From Chryseobacterium sp. Leaf405 (GTDB lineage: Bacteria > Bacteroidota > Bacteroidia > Flavobacteriales > Weeksellaceae): DNA of 64,000 bases. The notes under the pieces are model-generated. The model was not told where the DNA came from and ran no database searches. It worked only from the letters and a program-made list of their open reading frames with translations. The stretch lies in assembly GCF_001425355.1 (NCBI RefSeq), contig NZ_LMQN01000019.1:62001-126000 (forward strand). The letters run 5' to 3'. This document shows, piece by piece, positions 48,760 to 56,847 of this stretch (the first letter of the stretch is position 1; every line of letters begins with the position of its first letter). The translations under genes were made by a program, and so were the position numbers.

Positions 48760-49767
48760 ATGAAAGCAAAATATTCCAGATATTTATTACAATTCAAGCG
48801 CCCGAGTGGAACATCTCGCGGCGTTTTGCATGAAAAAGAAACTTTTTTCCTTGAAATTTCAGAAAATGGAAAAAAAGGAATAGGAGAGTGTGCGGTTTTC
48901 AGAGGATTAAGCTTTGATGACAGACCTGATTATGAAGAAAAGCTGCAATGGCTGTGTGAAAATATTCAAAAAGATTATGAATTTTTAAAACAAGCATTGA
49001 AAGAATTTCCATCGATTTGGTTTGGATACGAGCAGGCTGTTTTAAATTTAAAGAATGGCGGAAATCTTTATTTCCCAAGTGAATTTACAGACGGTAAAAG
49101 TCCAATTGTGATTAACGGATTAATTTGGATGGGTGATGTTAATTATATGGAAGAACAAATTCAGGATAAACTTGAAAATGGTTTTCACTGTATTAAACTA
49201 AAAATCGGTGTCGATTGGAAAGCCGAACATGAAGTACTTGAAAAATTAAGGCAAAAGTTTTCCAAAGAAACTTTGGAACTTCGGGTTGATGCTAACGGAG
49301 GTTTTACCAAAGAAGAATCAAAAATTGTTTTGCAGCAATTGGCAGATTTGCATATTCATTCCATCGAGCAGCCATTAAAAGCCGGAAATTGGAATGATAT
49401 GGCAGAATTATGCGCCGAAACTCCAACTCCGATTGCTCTGGATGAGGAATTAATAGGAATTATTGATTTTAAACAAAAGAAAAAATTGCTGGAAACAATA
49501 AATCCCCAATATATTATTTTAAAACCCGCATTGGTTGGCGGTTTTATGGGCTGTGATGAATGGATTTCTCTTTCCGAAGAACAAAATATCGGCTGGTGGA
49601 TTACTTCTGCGTTGGAAAGCAATATCGGGCTTAATGCCATTGCACAATACACTTTTATCAAAAAAAATCCGATGCCGCAAGGTTTGGGCACCGGATCATT
49701 ATTTGTCAATAATTTCGAATCAAATCTAGATTTGAAAGGCGAATTATTGTATTTTAAAGCATATTAA
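48760..49767 (+). CDS. menC: o-Succinylbenzoate synthase
   Basis: Dehydrates SHCHC to o-succinylbenzoate in menaquinone synthesis. An enolase-superfamily enzyme of 335 residues: the catalytic KLKIG (second Lys of the KxK pair), metal ligands LRVDANGGF (Asp), IEQPL (Glu) and LDEEL (Asp/Glu), and the second catalytic Lys in ILKPALVGG. The motif spacing and size favour MenC over dipeptide epimerase, and menaquinone is the flavobacterial quinone. Starts directly after the fbp stop. Its own stop overlaps the convergent mini-peptide gene by 4 bp. Confidence 0.85.
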   Translation: MKAKYSRYLLQFKRPSGTSRGVLHEKETFFLEISENGKKGIGECAVFRGLSFDDRPDYEEKLQWLCENIQKDYEFLKQALKEFPSIWFGYEQAVLNLKNGGNLYFPSEFTDGKSPIVINGLIWMGDVNYMEEQIQDKLENGFHCIKLKIGVDWKAEHEVLEKLRQKFSKETLELRVDANGGFTKEESKIVLQQLADLHIHSIEQPLKAGNWNDMAELCAETPTPIALDEELIGIIDFKQKKKLLETINPQYIILKPALVGGFMGCDEWISLSEEQNIGWWITSALESNIGLNAIAQYTFIKKNPMPQGLGTGSLFVNNFESNLDLKGELLYFKAY

Positions 49768-49916
49768 GATGTAGGGCACGTTGGGTTAGACTCATGTTCA
49801 GAATCCCAGACTCTGCAACATCTTGCAAGCGGATTCCAATTGTTACATCCTAATGGTACAGCTCCTCCTTTGATTGTTTTTAACTCGCTGTTTTTAAGTT
49901 TTTTCAGATTTTTCAT
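49764..49916 (-). CDS. Bacteriocin-like GG-leader peptide, 50 aa
   Basis: A 50-codon gene on the minus strand. The leader begins MKNLKKLKNSELKTIKGG, the double-glycine type recognised and cut by peptidase-containing ABC exporters; the Lys-Leu-Lys and L-x-x-I-x-G-G spacing matches the short bacteriocin-like proteins annotated across Chryseobacterium. The mature 32 residues carry four Cys (C24, C33, C34, C47), two Trp and an acidic tail, so a disulfide-stabilised or modified peptide is possible. No exporter or modifying enzyme lies next to it. Ends inside the menC stop codon. Too short for routine gene calls. Confidence 0.75.
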   Translation of the reverse strand: MKNLKKLKNSELKTIKGGAVPLGCNNWNPLARCCRVWDSEHESNPTCPTS

Positions 49917-50071
49917 AACGAATATTTTAATTTGATTGTAATGTAAATATCAAATTCTTTTTCGTTATACACAATATATTTAACTTAAATTAACACACTT
50001 TTCAGGGAATTATTTAATAAGCAGATAACTCCCAAAGTTAAAAAAAACTTTGAAGATTACTGTATACATCA

Positions 50072-50197
50072 TTAAGGAGAAGTAGTAGTTGTTCTATTTG
50101 TTAAATGGTAAACTTATTTTTAAATCACATCCTCCACAAATATTGCCTTCTTAAGATACTTTAATAGACTTGAAAATTTTTTTTTAACTGTTTTCAT
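50072..50197 (-). pseudogene. Possible decayed GG-leader peptide gene
   Basis: From the minus-strand ATG at 50197, reading frames interrupted by stops and shifts give MKTVKKKF, then FKSIKVS, then GNICGGCDL, then TNRTTTTSP ending at a stop (50072). The order Lys-rich start, KSI, GGC, and a TTTTSP tail is like GG-leader peptides such as the intact neighbour, but needs at least two frameshifts. Weak evidence. Confidence 0.22.
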
Positions 50198-50332
50198 TAC
50201 TGTTTATTTTAGTATTTAAATGATTTAATTTTCATTTGCAACCTTCATGCCATCCTTTTAAAGTACATGAAAAAAATCTGTTTATAAAAAATTTACATAG
50301 GATTCTAGTTTTCATAAACCCCAGAAATTTCC

Positions 50333-50340
50333 TAAATTTG
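50333..50340 (+). promoter_or_regulatory. -7 promoter element of glnS
   Basis: TAAATTTG fits TAnnTTTG, 39 bases before the ATG. Confidence 0.55.
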
Positions 50341-50343
50341 CAA

Positions 50344-50364
50344 ATTGTCGGATAATGCGACAAT
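50344..50364 (+). promoter_or_regulatory. Small hairpin in the glnS leader
   Basis: ATTGTCG and CGACAAT form a perfect 7-bp stem around GATAATG, just after the presumed transcription start. It could be an operator or an RNA-stability stem; no T-box-like features are seen. Confidence 0.35.
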
Positions 50365-50379
50365 CTAAAGCGAATTTTA

Positions 50380-52053
50380 ATGGAAGAAGAAAAAAAATCA
50401 CTCAATTTTATTGAGCAAATTATCGAAGATGATTTGGCAAACGGACTGAAAAACGATCAGATCCGTTTCCGTTTTCCGCCTGAACCAAACGGTTATCTGC
50501 ATGTAGGTCATACAAAAGCGATCTGCATCAACTTCGGTTTGGGTGAAAAATACAATGCTCCCGTAAACCTTCGTTTCGACGATACGAATCCTGAAAAAGA
50601 AGAACAGGAATTCGTAGATTCTATTATGAAAGACGTTGAATGGTTAGGTTTTAAGTGGGATAAAGTGTTGTACGCATCCGATTACTTCCAGCAGCTTTAC
50701 GATTGGGCAGTGCAGTTGATTAAAGAAGGAAAAGCTTACGTTGATGAGCAACCGTCTGAATTAATTACCGAGCAAAGAAAAAATCCTGCAGAACCGGGAG
50801 TTGAATCTCCATTCAGAAACCGTCCTGTTGAAGAGTCTTTAGATTTATTCGAAAGGATGAAAAATGGTGAATTTGAGGAAGGAGCAATGTCTCTTCGTGC
50901 AAAAATCGACATGATTTCGCCCAATATGAATATGCGTGATCCTGTAATGTATAGAATCTTAAAAAGACCGCACCACAGAACGGGAACGACCTGGAAAATT
51001 TATCCAATGTACGACTGGGCACATGGTGAATCTGATTATTTAGAGCAAGTTTCGCATTCATTGTGTTCTTTGGAATTTGAAAATCACAGACCACTTTACA
51101 ATTGGTATTTGGAGCAGGTTTATGATGAATCTAAAGTAGCACCAAAGCAGAGAGAATTTGCAAGGATGAATGTTTCTTATATGATTACTTCCAAAAGAAA
51201 ACTACAAAGGCTAATCGCCGAAAATGTAGTAAATGGTTGGGATGATCCGAGAATGCCTACGATTTCCGGAATGAGAAGAAAAGGTTTTACTGCTAATGCT
51301 ATCAGGAATTTTATTGATAAAGTAGGCGTTGCGAAAAGAGAAAATTTAATTGAAATTCAATTATTAGACTTCTGCGTTCGTGAAGATTTGAATAAAGTGG
51401 CAAAACGTGTAATGGCGATCGTAGACCCTATCAAATTAGTTATTGAAAACTATCCTGAAGGACAGGAAGAATGGCTAACCACGGAAAATAATAACGAACA
51501 AGAAGATGCGGGAACAAGAGAAATTCCGTTTTCGAGAGAATTATATATTGAGCGTGAAGATTTCAAGGAAGAAGCTGGTAACAAATTCTTTAGATTGAGA
51601 TTAGGAGGTGAAGTGCGTTTAAAATCTGCTTATATCATTAAAGGTGAAAGAGTAGAGAAGGACGAGAATGGAGAAATTACAACAATCTACGCATCATATG
51701 ACGAAAAATCTAAGTCAGGAAGCGGAACTGAAGAAAGTTTAAGAAAAGTAAAAGGTACCATTCACTGGGTTTCTGCAAAACATGCCATTCCTGTGGAAGT
51801 GAGAAATTACGAGAAATTATTCACGGTAGAACAGCCTGATGCTGAGAAAGATGTAGATTTCTTGAATTTCATTAATCCTGAATCAGTCAATGTCATTCAA
51901 GGATTTGGTGAGCCTAGCTTAAAAGATGTGGCAGTTGGAGAACCTCTTCAATTCCAGAGAATTGGCTATTTCACGAAAGATCAGGATTCTACGGATACAA
52001 ACTTTGTATTCAACAGAACGGTAACATTAAAAGACTCCTATAAGCCGGAGTAA
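50380..52053 (+). CDS. glnS: Glutamine--tRNA ligase
   Basis: Charges tRNA-Gln directly with glutamine. 557 residues, class I synthetase: PPEPNGYLHVGH (33-44) with the HIGH-type HVGH, the acceptor-end domain with DDTNPEKEEQEF, YPMYDWAHGESD, the KMSKS-like ITSKRKL, then two C-terminal beta-barrels. Matches the bacterial GlnRS group, derived from eukaryotic-type GlnRS and found in only some bacteria; Bacteroidota have it. Monocistronic with a strong terminator. Confidence 0.97.
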   Translation: MEEEKKSLNFIEQIIEDDLANGLKNDQIRFRFPPEPNGYLHVGHTKAICINFGLGEKYNAPVNLRFDDTNPEKEEQEFVDSIMKDVEWLGFKWDKVLYASDYFQQLYDWAVQLIKEGKAYVDEQPSELITEQRKNPAEPGVESPFRNRPVEESLDLFERMKNGEFEEGAMSLRAKIDMISPNMNMRDPVMYRILKRPHHRTGTTWKIYPMYDWAHGESDYLEQVSHSLCSLEFENHRPLYNWYLEQVYDESKVAPKQREFARMNVSYMITSKRKLQRLIAENVVNGWDDPRMPTISGMRRKGFTANAIRNFIDKVGVAKRENLIEIQLLDFCVREDLNKVAKRVMAIVDPIKLVIENYPEGQEEWLTTENNNEQEDAGTREIPFSRELYIEREDFKEEAGNKFFRLRLGGEVRLKSAYIIKGERVEKDENGEITTIYASYDEKSKSGSGTEESLRKVKGTIHWVSAKHAIPVEVRNYEKLFTVEQPDAEKDVDFLNFINPESVNVIQGFGEPSLKDVAVGEPLQFQRIGYFTKDQDSTDTNFVFNRTVTLKDSYKPE

Positions 52054-52076
52054 AAATTTATTTATATCAATAAATG

Positions 52077-52110
52077 AAACAGGGCTTAATTTTTTAAGTC
52101 CTGTTTTTTT
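52077..52110 (+). terminator. Terminator after glnS
   Basis: AACAGGGCTTAA pairs with TTAAGTCCTGTT, followed by eight Ts. The ~123-bp interspersed element starts directly after the T run. Confidence 0.9.
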
Positions 52111-52235
52111 TCGTCAATTCGAGTGTTTTTCGAACTGAAATGGAGAAAAATACACCGAGAATTGGTAATATAAAACTAATTGGGATAAAATTCAACAACT
52201 TCTCGATATGGTTTTCAAACCTCTCTAAGTGACGA
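52111..52235 (-). repeat. ~123-bp interspersed inverted-repeat element, minus orientation
   Basis: Ends TCGTCAATTCGAG (left) and CTCTAAGTGACGA (right) are imperfect inverted repeats. The reverse complement aligns throughout with 56656-56778: TTTGAAAAC-ATATCGAGAAGT, TTCTCG, TTTTTCTCC, CGAAAAACACTCGAATTGACG. It lies between the glnS terminator and the MFS gene. Confidence 0.8.
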
Positions 52236-52260
52236 TATTAATTATTAAATAGTAAAAATT

Positions 52261-53499
52261 GTGAAACTTATACATTCATATACCAACTCATTCAAAGGAC
52301 TTTCGAAAGAAAGTTGGATGCTTGCGTTGGTAATGCTCATCAATCGAGCTGGATCGATGGTACTTCCGTTTTTGGGAGTTTACATGACCGATCATTTGAA
52401 ATTCAGCATAGAAAATACAGGAATTGTTCTCAGCTTTTTTGGAATCGGTTCCGTGATTGGTTCTTGGCTGGGAGGATTTATTACAGACAAAATTGGGGAA
52501 TACAAAGTACAATATCTCAGTTTATTATTGAGTGTTCCATTATTTTGTTTAATTCCACTTTTTAAAACTGAAGTGGGTGTTGCGGCTATTATTTTACTGC
52601 AAAGTATTGTCAGTGATGCATTTCGTCCTGCCAATTCTGTGGCAATTACCAAATATGCAAAACCTGAAAAAATTACGAGAGCATTTTCATTAAACCGAAT
52701 GGCTGTCAATTTAGGATTTTCCATTGGTCCTGCGTTAGGTGGGATTTTATCGGCAATCTCTTACGAATTTCTATTTTTTAGTAATGCGTTGGCAGCTTTA
52801 TCAGCAGGAATTTTATACATTATATTTTTCAGAAAGCGTAATAAATTATCAAAGCTAAAAGCAAGAAAGGTTAAAGAAGTTATTGAAATTAAAAAAGAAA
52901 ATTCACCTTATAAAGATGGTAAATTCCTGATTTACTGTTTCCTTTGTATGTTATTTTCAATCTGTTTCTTTCAGTTATTCAGTACGTTGACTATTTTCTA
53001 TAAAGACACGGCACATTTAAGCCAACAGAATATCGGTTACATTTTGGGATACAGCGGATTTTTGGTGGTTCTGCTCGAAATGGGATTAGTTCAAGTTGCC
53101 GAAAAGTATTTTAGTTTAGCACGGACGATGTTTTTAGGGACATTAATTTGCGGACTTTCGTATGCCATGCTTGGTTTCGATTACAGTATTTTAACCCTGA
53201 TTATTTCGATGAGCCTGCTTTGTGTCGGGGAAATTTGGGCTTTACCGTTTATGTCAACAATTACAGCCCTGCGATCAGGAACAAACAATAAAGGAGCTTA
53301 TATGGGATTGAATGGGATTTCTTTTTCCATTGCATTCATCGTAACGCCGTATGTAGGAACTTTAATTGCTGATAAATTAGGATTCACCATTTTATGGATC
53401 GGAACCGGAGTTGTGGCTGCAATTATTGCCATCGCATTTTACTTTATCGTTCCTTGGATGGTGAAAGATAAAAAGTCTGAAGAACTAGAAATTAATTAA
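52261..53499 (+). CDS. MFS transporter
   Basis: 412 residues with 12 predicted membrane helices in two halves split by a charged central loop (about 190-215, KARKVKEVIEIKKEN). The first-half signature GSVIGSWLGGFITDKIGEYK matches the MFS loop 2-3 motif; RAFSLNRMAVNLGFSIGPALGG is the drug-efflux-type motif in helix 5. Likely a proton-driven exporter, with the substrate unknown. The start is GTG at 52261; no in-frame ATG precedes the first helix. The preceding interspersed element ends 26 bp upstream, so the promoter may lie in or beside it. Confidence 0.88.
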   Translation: MKLIHSYTNSFKGLSKESWMLALVMLINRAGSMVLPFLGVYMTDHLKFSIENTGIVLSFFGIGSVIGSWLGGFITDKIGEYKVQYLSLLLSVPLFCLIPLFKTEVGVAAIILLQSIVSDAFRPANSVAITKYAKPEKITRAFSLNRMAVNLGFSIGPALGGILSAISYEFLFFSNALAALSAGILYIIFFRKRNKLSKLKARKVKEVIEIKKENSPYKDGKFLIYCFLCMLFSICFFQLFSTLTIFYKDTAHLSQQNIGYILGYSGFLVVLLEMGLVQVAEKYFSLARTMFLGTLICGLSYAMLGFDYSILTLIISMSLLCVGEIWALPFMSTITALRSGTNNKGAYMGLNGISFSIAFIVTPYVGTLIADKLGFTILWIGTGVVAAIIAIAFYFIVPWMVKDKKSEELEIN

Positions 53500-53510
53500 T
53501 TTTTTTATAT

Positions 53511-53545
53511 GAAAGTTATGAGATGTCTCATAACTTTCTTTTTTT
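53511..53545 (+). terminator. Terminator after the MFS gene
   Basis: GAAAGTTATGAGA and TCTCATAACTTTC make a perfect 13-bp stem around TG, with a long T run; it reaches the stop of the convergent reductase gene. Confidence 0.92.
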
Positions 53546-54509
53546 ATTGCTTAGAAATAATATCCCTGACAATCATTTCTGCATGAATTCTTGAGTTTTC
53601 TATAAACCAAAGATGCGTATCTTTTCCACCACAAACCACTCCTGCTAAATAGAGATTTTTAACATTGGTTTCCATTGTTTCCGGATGATAGAGGGGGTTA
53701 AGACAATCGCCCTGTAAATCAATTCCTGAATTCTTTAGAAAATCAAAATCGGGAAGATAGCCTGTCATAGCGAGAACAAAATCATTTTCAATTTCATTAA
53801 CTTCCCCATTTTCATCTTTAAAAATGATGGAATTTTTTTTAATTTCAATGATTTCAGAATTAAAATGGGCTGTAATGCTTCCTTCTTCAATTCTGTTTTC
53901 GATATCAGGTTTTACCCAATATTTTACATTTTTTGAAATTTCGGAATGTCGGATAATCATAGTCACTTCGGCTCCTTTTCTATAAGTTTCTAAAGCTGCA
54001 TCCACCGACGAATTACTGGAACCTACAACAACAATTTTCTGTTTTGCGTAAGGATAAGGCTCAGTATAATAATGTTTTACTTTTTCTAAATTTTCTCCCG
54101 GAGTATTCATTAAATTCGGAATGTCATAGAACCCCGTTGAAATAATTACGTTTTTGGCGAAATATTTTCCCTTTGAAGTTTCAATTTCAAAAATATTTTT
54201 TTCTTTGGAAATTTTTTCAACTTTTTCATATACATTAATGTTGATATTTCTCTGTCTTGTAATTCCCTGATAATATTCCAATGCTTCCTGTCTTCCAGGT
54301 TTTGGAGCGGTTGAAATAAAAGGAATTCCCGCAATTTCTAATTTTTCGGCAGTAGAAAAAAATCTCATATACAAAGGATAATGGTAGATCGAATTAACAA
54401 TCGTTCCCTTTTCAATAATTAAATAAGAAAGATTATTTTCCTGAGCTTCCAGTGCACAATTCAGCCCGATTGGTCCGCCTCCGATAATTAAAACATCCAA
54501 AATTTCCAT
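53544..54509 (-). CDS. ypdA: YpdA-type bacillithiol disulfide reductase
   Basis: 321-residue flavoprotein. FAD-binding GGGPIG (10-15) at the N-terminus and a second dinucleotide motif VVGSSNSSVDAAL near 162. It lacks the CxxC redox pair of thioredoxin reductases, as YpdA proteins do. YpdA reduces bacillithiol disulfide with NADPH; flavobacteria often carry bacillithiol genes, but none of bshA, bshB or bshC is in the window, so the exact substrate is an inference. The promoter element lies only 5 bases before the ATG, so its mRNA may be leaderless. Confidence 0.85.
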   Translation of the reverse strand: MEILDVLIIGGGPIGLNCALEAQENNLSYLIIEKGTIVNSIYHYPLYMRFFSTAEKLEIAGIPFISTAPKPGRQEALEYYQGITRQRNININVYEKVEKISKEKNIFEIETSKGKYFAKNVIISTGFYDIPNLMNTPGENLEKVKHYYTEPYPYAKQKIVVVGSSNSSVDAALETYRKGAEVTMIIRHSEISKNVKYWVKPDIENRIEEGSITAHFNSEIIEIKKNSIIFKDENGEVNEIENDFVLAMTGYLPDFDFLKNSGIDLQGDCLNPLYHPETMETNVKNLYLAGVVCGGKDTHLWFIENSRIHAEMIVRDIISKQ

Positions 54510-54513
54510 TGAA

Positions 54514-54521
54514 CAAATTTA
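54514..54521 (-). promoter_or_regulatory. -7 promoter element very close to the ypdA start
   Basis: Minus-strand TAAATTTG, then TTCA, then ATG. If used, transcription would begin about at the start codon. Confidence 0.45.
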
Positions 54522-54628
54522 CTTAAAAACCTTTAGAAAAATGTTGAACGAAGCAAAAGAACTTGTCTATCATCAGCATTTTTTGTGGCATCGGTTTTGG
54601 TTGTTTCTATCTATTTTAATACCTGAAT

Positions 54629-55267
54629 ATGAAAAAAATAATTATTTTATTCCTTGGTTTAACGATCATCGCCTGTAAGAAAAATCCCGACACATTTGTC
54701 AATAATAAAACAGATTCAACACAAAATATAAAATCGGACAGCTTAAGTACTGATCAGAATAGTACTGATAAAGAAAATACTTTAAAGCAAATTAATGAAG
54801 AAGTTGTACAGAGTTTAAAAGATAAAAATTACAGTAAGTTCTCAAATTTTATTCATCCTGAAAAAGGGGTAAGATTTTCGATGTACGCTTTTATAAATCC
54901 CAAAGAAGACAAAACATTTTCCAAAGCAGATTTTGTAAAATATCAACCCACCAAAACAATTTTTACTTGGGGAGCGATGGATGGTTCCGGTGATTTATAT
55001 AAAGAAACAATCAATAATTATCTTACAAAATGGGTCTACCCAAAAGATTTTTCAAAAGCGCAGGTTTCTGTCAATGAATTTCAGGGAAAAGGAAATTCAC
55101 TTAACAATTTGAAGAAAACTTATCCCAAAGCAGATTTCACAGAAAACTTCATCAACGGTTCAGGAGCCAATGCAGAGATGGATTGGAAGTGTCTCCGTTT
55201 GGTATTTGAAGAATTTCATGGAAAATATTACTTGATTGGAGTGATTAATGATCAATGGACAATCTGA
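54629..55267 (+). CDS. Lipoprotein of unknown function, 212 aa
   Basis: Lipoprotein signal with lipobox IIAC, mature start C-K-K-N-P, then a Ser/Thr/Asp-rich linker (about 25-55) and a globular domain with HPEKGVRFSMYAFINP, TIFTWGAMDGSG and a MDWKCLRLVFEE strand. I do not recognise a family by name; similar proteins are common in flavobacteria. Its tail overlaps the convergent glycosyltransferase gene by 16 bp. Confidence 0.75.
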   Translation: MKKIIILFLGLTIIACKKNPDTFVNNKTDSTQNIKSDSLSTDQNSTDKENTLKQINEEVVQSLKDKNYSKFSNFIHPEKGVRFSMYAFINPKEDKTFSKADFVKYQPTKTIFTWGAMDGSGDLYKETINNYLTKWVYPKDFSKAQVSVNEFQGKGNSLNNLKKTYPKADFTENFINGSGANAEMDWKCLRLVFEEFHGKYYLIGVINDQWTI

Positions 55268-56565
55268 TCCAGTGTTTCAACTAATTTTTTTGTCAGATTT
55301 TTTCTCGAAAATTGCTCAATATTTTGAATATTTTCAGAAAGGTCTCCATTTTTCCACAATTCAAATTTTTCTAAAATAAAACTTTTAATCGTTTGATAAT
55401 CATTATAGCTAAAATGTTTTCCGGCTTTTGTTTCATCAAGAATTTTAGCAACATCAGCTTGATCAGGACCAAATGAGATGATTTGTTTTCCGGTTGATAA
55501 ATATTCGAAAATTTTTCCCGGAATAATGCCCTTTGAAGATTCTTTCGGAAAATTGGTTATCAGTAAAATATCAGAATTTTGCATTTCATCAATCGCCTTG
55601 TCATGAGAAAGATAGCCCAAATTCAAAATCGTATTTTTTAAGCTTGAATTTTCAATTTCGGTCAAAATTTTATCATCTATTCTTCCGGCGAATTTCAGAT
55701 TAAAATTTTCAGCAAAATCTGAATTAGTTTTAACTAAATTATCTAATGCTTTCCAAAGGTTTTCAGGATTTCTCAATTGCTCCAGAACACCGATGTAGCT
55801 CAATGTAAATTTACGCTCGAGGGTTTGATAATCTGAATTTTTTTGATTTTGAGAAGCATCAGTTTCATCAAATCCATTGGTAATACAAACTGCATTTGCT
55901 CCGTTTATACGGAAGTTTACAGCGTCTGTATAACTTGTGGCTAAGGTAATGTCTGCATTTTCAAAGACATTACTCTCCAATTGACGGTGTTTTCGGTCTG
56001 AATTTTTAGTAAGTTTTAAATGTTTGTAGTAAGAAATTTCAGTCCACGGATCACGAAAATCTGCAATCCATTTTACATTGGGAAGTTTCTTTTTTAAATT
56101 TAAACCGATCAAATGCAGAGAATGCGGCGGACCTGAAGTTACGACCACATCGATTTTATTTTCTTTTAAATAGTGTTCAAGAAATTTCACAGAAGGTTTT
56201 ACCCACAAAACTCGGGCATCAGGAATGAAGAAATTTCCTCGTACCCAAATCGAAAGTTTAGATTTCCAACTCTGATTTTTTCCGACATCAAACTGCCCGG
56301 CTTTGAATTTTTTATTGCTTTTGTTGAGTTTTTCTGCTAACTGATAAGGCTCCCAGATTTTGGTTTTTATGATTTCTAAATTTTCAGGAACATCTTTTAT
56401 TAAGCTTTCATCCAACAAAGGATAACTTGGATTTTCAGGAGTAAAAATGATAGGTTTCCATCCGAATTCAGGTAAATATTTTGCAAATTTCAGCCACCTT
56501 TGAACACCAGGACCTCCCGCAGGAGGCCAGTAATAGGTGATGATTAATATTTTTTTTTGTTCCAT
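55252..56565 (-). CDS. Glycosyltransferase, family 4-like
   Basis: 437 residues, GT-B fold. The donor-side N-terminal motif is YYWPPAGGPGVQRW, and the C-terminal half has ITNGFDETD, the ENLWKALDN helix and KIFEYLSTGKQIISFGPD, typical of GT4 enzymes. Transfers a sugar to an unknown acceptor, perhaps a surface polysaccharide or lipid. Not part of a visible polysaccharide cluster; the YfhO gene upstream is the only functionally related neighbour. Confidence 0.86.
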   Translation of the reverse strand: MEQKKILIITYYWPPAGGPGVQRWLKFAKYLPEFGWKPIIFTPENPSYPLLDESLIKDVPENLEIIKTKIWEPYQLAEKLNKSNKKFKAGQFDVGKNQSWKSKLSIWVRGNFFIPDARVLWVKPSVKFLEHYLKENKIDVVVTSGPPHSLHLIGLNLKKKLPNVKWIADFRDPWTEISYYKHLKLTKNSDRKHRQLESNVFENADITLATSYTDAVNFRINGANAVCITNGFDETDASQNQKNSDYQTLERKFTLSYIGVLEQLRNPENLWKALDNLVKTNSDFAENFNLKFAGRIDDKILTEIENSSLKNTILNLGYLSHDKAIDEMQNSDILLITNFPKESSKGIIPGKIFEYLSTGKQIISFGPDQADVAKILDETKAGKHFSYNDYQTIKSFILEKFELWKNGDLSENIQNIEQFSRKNLTKKLVETLDQIVH

Positions 56566-56592
56566 TAGTAATGTAAACTATGCATTTTTATC

Positions 56593-56626
56593 TTTCCGTA
56601 GGAATCTAAGTTAAGTTTTTAAAATG
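56593..56626 (+). repeat. CCGTAGGAATCTAAG-type repeat, half copy
   Basis: TTTCCGTAGGAATCTAAGTT continues AAGTTTTTAAAA. It matches the left half of the palindrome at 23423-23492 almost exactly (only a few differences); the right arm is absent. Confidence 0.75.
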
Positions 56627-56655
56627 ATTTTAGCTGTTATTTATTTTGATATTGA

Positions 56656-56778
56656 ATTCGTCACTTCGAGTAGATTTTGAAAAAAATCGTATTGAGAAGT
56701 CTGTATTTGAAGATAAATATATTCTCGATACATTTTTTCTCCACTTTGTTACGAAAAAACACTCGAATTGACGAATTC
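56656..56778 (+). repeat. ~123-bp interspersed inverted-repeat element
   Basis: Terminal inverted repeats GAATTCGTCACTTCGAGT (56656-56673) and ACTCGAATTGACGAATTC (56761-56778), 17 of 18 matching. The inner GTATTGAGAAGT and ATTCTCGATAC are also inverted, so the whole element folds into a cruciform or long hairpin. No coding capacity. Confidence 0.85.
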
Positions 56779-56847
56779 AATATAAAATTTTCAAAATATA
56801 AAACGGATTATTTTAATAATAATTTAGATTTTAAACGACAATTAAGT

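Larger units (their letters stand above)
49917..50379. other. 463-bp gap between mini-peptide and glnS genes
   Basis: Mostly AT-rich. It holds a possible decayed GG-type peptide frame on the minus strand (50072-50197), the glnS promoter element at 50333 and a short hairpin at 50344-50364. I see no intact gene. Confidence 0.5.
56566..56847. other. Repeat-rich gap between glycosyltransferase and YfhO genes
   Basis: About 280 bp made up of the 56593-56626 repeat and the full ~123-bp element at 56656-56778, plus AT-rich sequence. A plus-strand frame across it (56677-56916) is considered spurious. Confidence 0.6.

Noticed and set aside
55252..56565. BshA bacillithiol glycosyltransferase
   Set aside because: A GT4-like enzyme near ypdA was tempting, but the N-terminal YYWPPAGGPGVQRW motif and length differ from BshA and fit surface-glycan glycosyltransferases.
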